Below are positions 60,259 to 64,000 of a stretch of 64,000 nt of DNA, piece by piece. The translations under genes were made by a program, and so were the position numbers. Below the pieces are notes generated by a model. The model was not told the origin of the DNA. It saw nothing but the letters and a program-made list of their open reading frames with translations, and searched no databases. How positions within the stretch are numbered: position 1 is the stretch's first letter; each line of letters starts with the position of its first letter. Source of the DNA: Rhizobium sp. BK418 (GTDB taxonomy: Bacteria; Pseudomonadota; Alphaproteobacteria; Rhizobiales; Rhizobiaceae); NCBI RefSeq assembly GCF_004341105.1, contig NZ_SLZK01000003.1:744001-808000 (forward strand), read 5' to 3'.

Positions 60259-60483
60259 TCACACGTGCCAGAAGAATCCGGCTGTTTCGCTCCCGGCCTG
60301 CTGTTCCGTCAGGCCGAGATCATCGATCAGGACGGGGCTGATCTTCGATCTTTGCTTCCGCTCCCGACGGATACGGATGCGCCAGAACCAGCGTGCAATC
60401 ACGCTTCGCAGGACGATCAGGCCGTGATGCCGGTGTGATGGTCTGCGATGTGAGACGCGTGCAGGGGCGCAGCAATCGCTCAT
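60259..60483 (-). CDS. DUF1127 small protein upstream of the MFS gene
   Basis: The 74-residue product starts at 60483 behind GGAGG. It contains ARWFWRIRIRRERKQRSKIS followed by VLIDDLGLTEQQAGSE, a DUF1127 pattern. It precedes the MFS transporter on the same strand. The Cys-Cys-containing N-terminus (MSDCCAPARV) is unusual. Confidence 0.8.
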   Translation of the reverse strand: MSDCCAPARVSHRRPSHRHHGLIVLRSVIARWFWRIRIRRERKQRSKISPVLIDDLGLTEQQAGSETAGFFWHV

Positions 60484-60610
60484 GATGACCTCCATTGGGT
60501 TGAAATTTCGGGACCTTCGACATCGAACGAGCCCGGAGTCTGGAGGAGGAGGCGAGCGCGGTACTTAAGCGCTTCCAAAAAGTTCTCAATTATTTCCAAA
60601 GCGAGCGAAA

Positions 60611-60628
60611 GGTATCCATTTGGCTACC
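60611..60628. promoter_or_regulatory. ArsR operator 1 (imperfect palindrome)
   Basis: GGTATCCATTTGGCTACC resembles operator 2 with three base changes and lies 57 bp upstream of the preferred ArsR start. Its inner TTG could itself be a start codon. Confidence 0.6.
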
Positions 60629-60659
60629 TATCTTGACGGCGGGGTGCTTCTGTGGTCAG

Positions 60660-60675
60660 GTAGCCATATGGCTAC
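60660..60675. promoter_or_regulatory. ArsR operator 2 (perfect 16-bp palindrome over the start codon)
   Basis: GTAGCCATATGGCTAC is its own reverse complement and contains the ATG (60668) of the ArsR gene at its centre. Binding there would block transcription or translation of the operon, the usual way such repressors control themselves. Confidence 0.65.
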
Positions 60676-60994
60676 GTATGAACCAAGCCTGCCGCGCATC
60701 TTTGGCGCTCTCTCAGACCCGACGCGTCTCGCGGTCGTCGAAAGGCTCGTGAAAGGGCCCGCGTCGGTTTCGGAGTTGTCCGAACCCTTTGATCTGGCGC
60801 GTCCTTCGTTTCTCAAGCACCTGCGGATTCTCGAGGAGGCCGAGCTTGTCACATCCGTCAAATCGGGCAGGGTTCGAACCGTCAGCCTCGCGCCGGATGC
60901 ACTGGGTTGGGTCGAGTCATGGGTGCACGAGCACCGCCGGGCCCTGGAAGGCAGCCTTGATCGCCTGGCAACGTTTCTTAATCAGGAGCAATGA
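60668..60994 (+). CDS. ArsR-family winged-helix repressor
   Basis: The 108-residue protein is a one-domain ArsR repressor: IFGALSDPTRLAVVERLVKGPASVSELSEPFDLARPSFLKHLRILEEAELVTSVKSGRVRTVSL. No Cys metal site is present, so it belongs to the metal-independent group commonly paired with an SRPBCC protein, as here. A TTG at 60620 with AAAGG upstream could add 16 residues (MATYLDGG...). Confidence 0.92.
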   Translation: MATYEPSLPRIFGALSDPTRLAVVERLVKGPASVSELSEPFDLARPSFLKHLRILEEAELVTSVKSGRVRTVSLAPDALGWVESWVHEHRRALEGSLDRLATFLNQEQ

Positions 60995-60995
60995 G

Positions 60996-61451
60996 ATGAC
61001 AAATCCAAAGCAAGTTCACGAAACGATCGTGATCGAACGCATCCTGCCGAATTGTCGCGACCATGTCTGGTCTGCCTGGGCGTTGATGGAAAAGAAGAAA
61101 GCGTGGCTCGGCCAAGGCATGACCAAACTGGAGTTCTGGCCAGGCGGGGCTGAGCATCTCACGCACGTCTCCGATATGGGCACGCACACGAACGAAACCC
61201 GGTATTTCGAGATCAAGGACCGTGAACGGATCGTCTTTGCCTATTCAATGGCGCTGAATGGAAGAATTCACTCGGTTTCGCTCGCCACCGTCGTCTTTGC
61301 GGATCATGGCGGCGGTACCCGACTGACCTATACCGAACAAATGTGTGTCATTCCTCCAAGTGACGGTGCCGAAGGCCGCAAGCACGGATGGACGGCATTG
61401 CTCAAGGCGCTGGAGGACTTTCTGGCGACGGATACCAAACTAACGGCGTGA
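60996..61451 (+). CDS. SRPBCC (AHSA1-like) protein
   Basis: The 151-residue protein starts 2 bp after the ArsR stop. It has the START/Bet-v1-like order VIERILPNCRDHVWSAWALMEKKKAWLGQG, FWPGGAEHLTH, TRYFEIKDRERIVFAYSM and GGTRLTYTEQM. Such proteins bind small hydrophobic ligands or act as chaperone-like partners and are often under the adjacent ArsR. It probably forms a two-gene operon with it. Confidence 0.92.
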   Translation: MTNPKQVHETIVIERILPNCRDHVWSAWALMEKKKAWLGQGMTKLEFWPGGAEHLTHVSDMGTHTNETRYFEIKDRERIVFAYSMALNGRIHSVSLATVVFADHGGGTRLTYTEQMCVIPPSDGAEGRKHGWTALLKALEDFLATDTKLTA

Positions 61452-61470
61452 TTCATCAGGACAACAGGAT

Positions 61471-62382
61471 ATGACCGGCTCGCTTTCCTTTCTCGGCCTT
61501 CCCGATCGCCTCGCCGACGGCCGCACGCCGCAAGCGGTGATCTTCTCGGCAGCTCACGGCAGCACCTATCCCGGCAAGGACAGCAGCGGCTATGCGCTCG
61601 CCGCAAATGCCATTCGCGCCGCGAGCCGGGAGGATGCCGATCTGATCGAGCATTGGGATTTCGATCTCGGTGGTCCGGTCTTTGCCGGCGGGCCGGTCTC
61701 CTGCGTCGATGCGGGCGAGATCGAGACCACCATGCATGACAATGAAGGCAACCGGGCGCGGATCGAGGCGAAGACGCGTGAGGTGCTGGCCTTGTCGTCT
61801 GTACCGATCCTGCTCGGCGGCGATGATTCCGTGCCCATTCCCTTTCTTGCCGGCTTTGCGGATCATGGGCCGGTCTGGGTCCTGCAGATCGATGCCCATA
61901 TCGACTGGCGCGACGAACTCCACGGGGAGCGCTACGGCTATTCGAATCCGATGCGGCGGGTCAGCGAGATGCCGCATGTCGCCGGCATCGTGCAGGTTGG
62001 TATGCGCGGCGTCGGCAGCGCGCGCCTGAGCGAGATCGAAGCCGCGCTGCGCTATGGCAGCCATCTCGTTACCGCCCGCGAAATCCGCGCCGCCGGCGTC
62101 GAAGCCGCCTTGCTGCATATTCCTGAGGGCGCGCGCGTGGTCGTCACTCTCGATTGCGACGGCCTCGATCCCTCCATCATGCCGGGGGTGGCAGCGCGCA
62201 CACCGGGCGGGCTCACCTACACGCAGGTGATCGACCTGATCGCCGGCCTTGGCAGGCGGGCGCGCATTGCCGGCTTCGACCTCGTGGAGCTCTATCCTCA
62301 GGCCGACATTGACGGCCTGTCGGCGCTGACGGCATCCCGCCTGCTCGTCAATGCGATCGGCGCCATCGTCCGGCAGGACTGA
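61471..62382 (+). CDS. Ureohydrolase family (agmatinase-like) with altered metal ligand
   Basis: The 303-residue protein has the arginase/agmatinase fold. Metal-site motifs are GGDDS (residues 116-120), DAHID (141-145) and DCDGLDP (228-234). Arginases and agmatinases normally have GGDHS, so one manganese ligand is Asp119 instead of His. The N-terminal AVIFSAAHGSTYPGKD is typical of agmatinase relatives. The substrate could be agmatine, guanidinobutyrate or another guanidine. Confidence 0.88.
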   Translation: MTGSLSFLGLPDRLADGRTPQAVIFSAAHGSTYPGKDSSGYALAANAIRAASREDADLIEHWDFDLGGPVFAGGPVSCVDAGEIETTMHDNEGNRARIEAKTREVLALSSVPILLGGDDSVPIPFLAGFADHGPVWVLQIDAHIDWRDELHGERYGYSNPMRRVSEMPHVAGIVQVGMRGVGSARLSEIEAALRYGSHLVTAREIRAAGVEAALLHIPEGARVVVTLDCDGLDPSIMPGVAARTPGGLTYTQVIDLIAGLGRRARIAGFDLVELYPQADIDGLSALTASRLLVNAIGAIVRQD

Positions 62383-62454
62383 GACCAGGTGTTCTCTTGA
62401 GGCATTTACCACTTCGCCGCCGCAAGGTTTCAACCGCATCTGAAAATCTCTAGG

Positions 62455-63966
62455 ATGCGCGCCATGCAGGGAGCGCGCTTCGCCTTTGGTCCGTTTGTGC
62501 TTGATCCGAAAGCGGGAACGCTGCTTCGGGATGATGATCCCGTTGGCGTCGGTCATCGCGGGATAAAGCTGCTTGCCGCGCTCGTCGGGCGGCCCGGCGA
62601 AATCCTCGGCAAGGCCGAGTTGATGGACGCGGCCTGGCCGGGCATGGCTGTCGAAGAAGGCAACCTCACCGTCCAGATCGCTCAGCTGCGCAAGGTTCTG
62701 GGGCCTGCCGAGAATGGTGGGGAATGGATTTCCACGGTTCCGCGCATCGGTTATCGCTTCACCGGGACGATCAGGCAGCTTGCCGAAGCAAAGCGAAAAT
62801 CCCTGCCGCTGCCCGACAAGCCGTCGATTGCGGTGCTGCCCTTCATTGGCAGCGATCCCGAGCAGAACTTCTTTGCGGACGGGCTAACCGAGGATCTGAT
62901 CACCGATCTCTCGCGCATATCGGGCCTGTTCGTCATCGCCCGCAATTCGGCCTTTGCCTATAAGGGGAAGGCGATGGATGTGCGTGATATCGCTGAGGAG
63001 CTTGGCGTGCGCTACCTGCTCGACGGCAGCGCAAGGCGCGCGGCCGGACGTGTGCGTATCAATGCCCGGCTGGTCGACGCGCGCACGGGCGAGCATCTCT
63101 GGGCAGAGCGTTATGATCGCAGCCTGGACGATATATTTGCCGTCCAGGACGAGGTGACCGGCAGGATCGTCGAGGCACTGCTAGGGCGGCTGCGTCCGCT
63201 GCCGCCCCGCAATCGACCCAAGAACCTCGAAGCTTATGATCTCTGCGTACGGGCACGCACGCTGATGGACGATGCGCCGCAGACCGCGCGGGAAACGCAG
63301 CTGATGTTGACGCGGGCGATTACGCTCGATCCCGATTATGCCGAGGCCCATCGCTGGCTTGCGCTGAACCAGTGGATGGGCTGGGTGCATTCCGGCGGGC
63401 CATCGCAGGCCGATCGCGGGACAGCGCTGGAATTGGCGCGAAAGGCTGTCGCGCTTGATCCCAACGATGCCGGCTGCCGCTGGGTTCTGGCTTACCTGCT
63501 TGCCTATGAGCGCCATTTTGCCGAGGCCGATGCGGAATTTGAAAAAGCCATCGAACTCGATCCAAACGAGGCCGATACCTGGGCGGCCATGTCGGACATC
63601 GCGGTGCTCGCCGGGCGGATCGATGAGGGCCTTGCACATATCGGCAAGGCCTTCCGGCTGAACCCGTTTCCGGCCAGCTGGTATTACCTGACGCTCGGAC
63701 AGGCGCAATATGCCGCCCGCGACTACGAAGCCGTTGTGGAGACGCTGCGTCGAGAGGAGACCTATCGTACGAGTTCACGCCGGTTCCTGGCAGCCGGCCT
63801 TGCGCAGCTCGGCCGGTTTGACGAGGCGCGCGTGGAGGCGGATCTGTTCCTCGTTGCCAATCCGCAATTTTCGATCAGCCATTGGGCTGAGATGGAACCA
63901 TTCCGCGACGCTGCAACCCTTGCGCATTTCGTCGACGGATACCGCAAGGCCGGTTTTCCGGAGTGA
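62455..63966 (+). CDS. Winged-helix / FlgO-like / TPR regulator (soluble CadC-like)
   Basis: The 503-residue protein starts with an OmpR-type winged helix (residues ~8-105: FAFGPFVLDPKAGTLLRDD, HRGIKLLAALVGRPGEILGKAELM, ISTVPRIGYRF). A FlgO-like domain follows (KPSIAVLPFIGSDPEQNFFADGLTEDLITDLSRI ... LDGSARRAAGRVRINARLVDARTGEHLWAERYDR), then TPR units (residues ~270-470). CadC relatives have a membrane helix after the DNA-binding domain; none is visible, so this one is cytoplasmic. Similar proteins are annotated as adenylate-cyclase-like, although no cyclase domain is present. Confidence 0.9.
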   Translation: MRAMQGARFAFGPFVLDPKAGTLLRDDDPVGVGHRGIKLLAALVGRPGEILGKAELMDAAWPGMAVEEGNLTVQIAQLRKVLGPAENGGEWISTVPRIGYRFTGTIRQLAEAKRKSLPLPDKPSIAVLPFIGSDPEQNFFADGLTEDLITDLSRISGLFVIARNSAFAYKGKAMDVRDIAEELGVRYLLDGSARRAAGRVRINARLVDARTGEHLWAERYDRSLDDIFAVQDEVTGRIVEALLGRLRPLPPRNRPKNLEAYDLCVRARTLMDDAPQTARETQLMLTRAITLDPDYAEAHRWLALNQWMGWVHSGGPSQADRGTALELARKAVALDPNDAGCRWVLAYLLAYERHFAEADAEFEKAIELDPNEADTWAAMSDIAVLAGRIDEGLAHIGKAFRLNPFPASWYYLTLGQAQYAARDYEAVVETLRREETYRTSSRRFLAAGLAQLGRFDEARVEADLFLVANPQFSISHWAEMEPFRDAATLAHFVDGYRKAGFPE

Positions 63967-64000
63967 CATTTCGTGCCGCAGTTCGCCCTCATCTTTAAAA

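Overview
The window is a gene-dense, high-GC stretch of an alphaproteobacterial chromosome or chromid. It is almost certainly from the Rhizobium/Agrobacterium group. Evidence: an aerobic-type (CobN-dependent) cobalamin gene set, rhizobial mosaic palindromic repeats, DUF1127 proteins, a HisKA_2-type receiver-kinase hybrid, an EcfG-type promoter and a probable PHO box. About 54 protein genes, one tRNA-Lys(CTT), one cobalamin riboswitch and several small repeat families can be supported. No phage, insertion sequence or CRISPR array is visible.

Layout. 1-9 kb: a YukJ/DUF2278 gene cut by the window edge, an aldo/keto reductase, a small lipoprotein, a three-gene AfuABC/FbpABC-type ABC importer behind a probable PHO box, an endonuclease/exonuclease/phosphatase, a Nudix hydrolase and a PhzF-like isomerase. 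9.1-14 kb: tRNA-Lys, a SAM methyltransferase, an ICMT-like membrane methyltransferase, a GtrB-like glycosyltransferase and a DHA2 drug exporter. 14-25 kb is rich in signalling: a receiver-kinase hybrid whose phospho-acceptor Asp is Glu, DUF924, a large MscS-type channel, a dimethylglycine/sarcosine dehydrogenase, a REC-REC protein with one dead receiver, its PleD-like REC-REC-GGDEF paralogue, and a GlxA-type AraC regulator. 25-34 kb: two small DUF1127-type genes, Kup, a CorC/HlyC-type CBS protein, a DUF882 peptidase-like protein, a LysR regulator, an entericidin-like peptide and an orphan glycine-betaine-type binding protein.

34-59 kb is the cobalamin region: cobQ; then a promoter plus cobalamin riboswitch leading cobP-cobW-cobN-cobO; then an unrelated 7.3-kb block (XRE regulator, NTF2-like protein, catalytically altered isochorismatase-like protein, a 1288-residue protein of unknown function, TSUP permease); then cobE, a nitrilase-family amidohydrolase, a nucleoside hydrolase and a tightly overlapping cobA-cobB-cobC-cobD operon. 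Together these cover uroporphyrinogen methylation (CobA), a,c-amidation (CobB), cobalt insertion (CobN with CobW), adenosylation (CobO), the remaining amidations (CobQ), aminopropanol attachment (CobC/CobD) and nucleotide-loop activation (CobP). The central ring-contraction genes and cobS/cobT are not here. 59-64 kb: an MFS exporter with a DUF1127 gene, an ArsR-SRPBCC pair with two palindromic operators, a ureohydrolase and a winged-helix/TPR regulator.

The most unusual observations are two different palindromic repeats inserted in frame inside cobN, the first followed by a tRNA-3'-end-like sequence; more mosaic repeats between the riboswitch and cobP; the 1288-residue orphan protein; receiver domains with altered acceptor residues; a terminator-like hairpin inside the start of the afu permease gene; tandem hairpins in front of the dehydrogenase; and a duplicated operator-plus-start-codon module at the ArsR gene.
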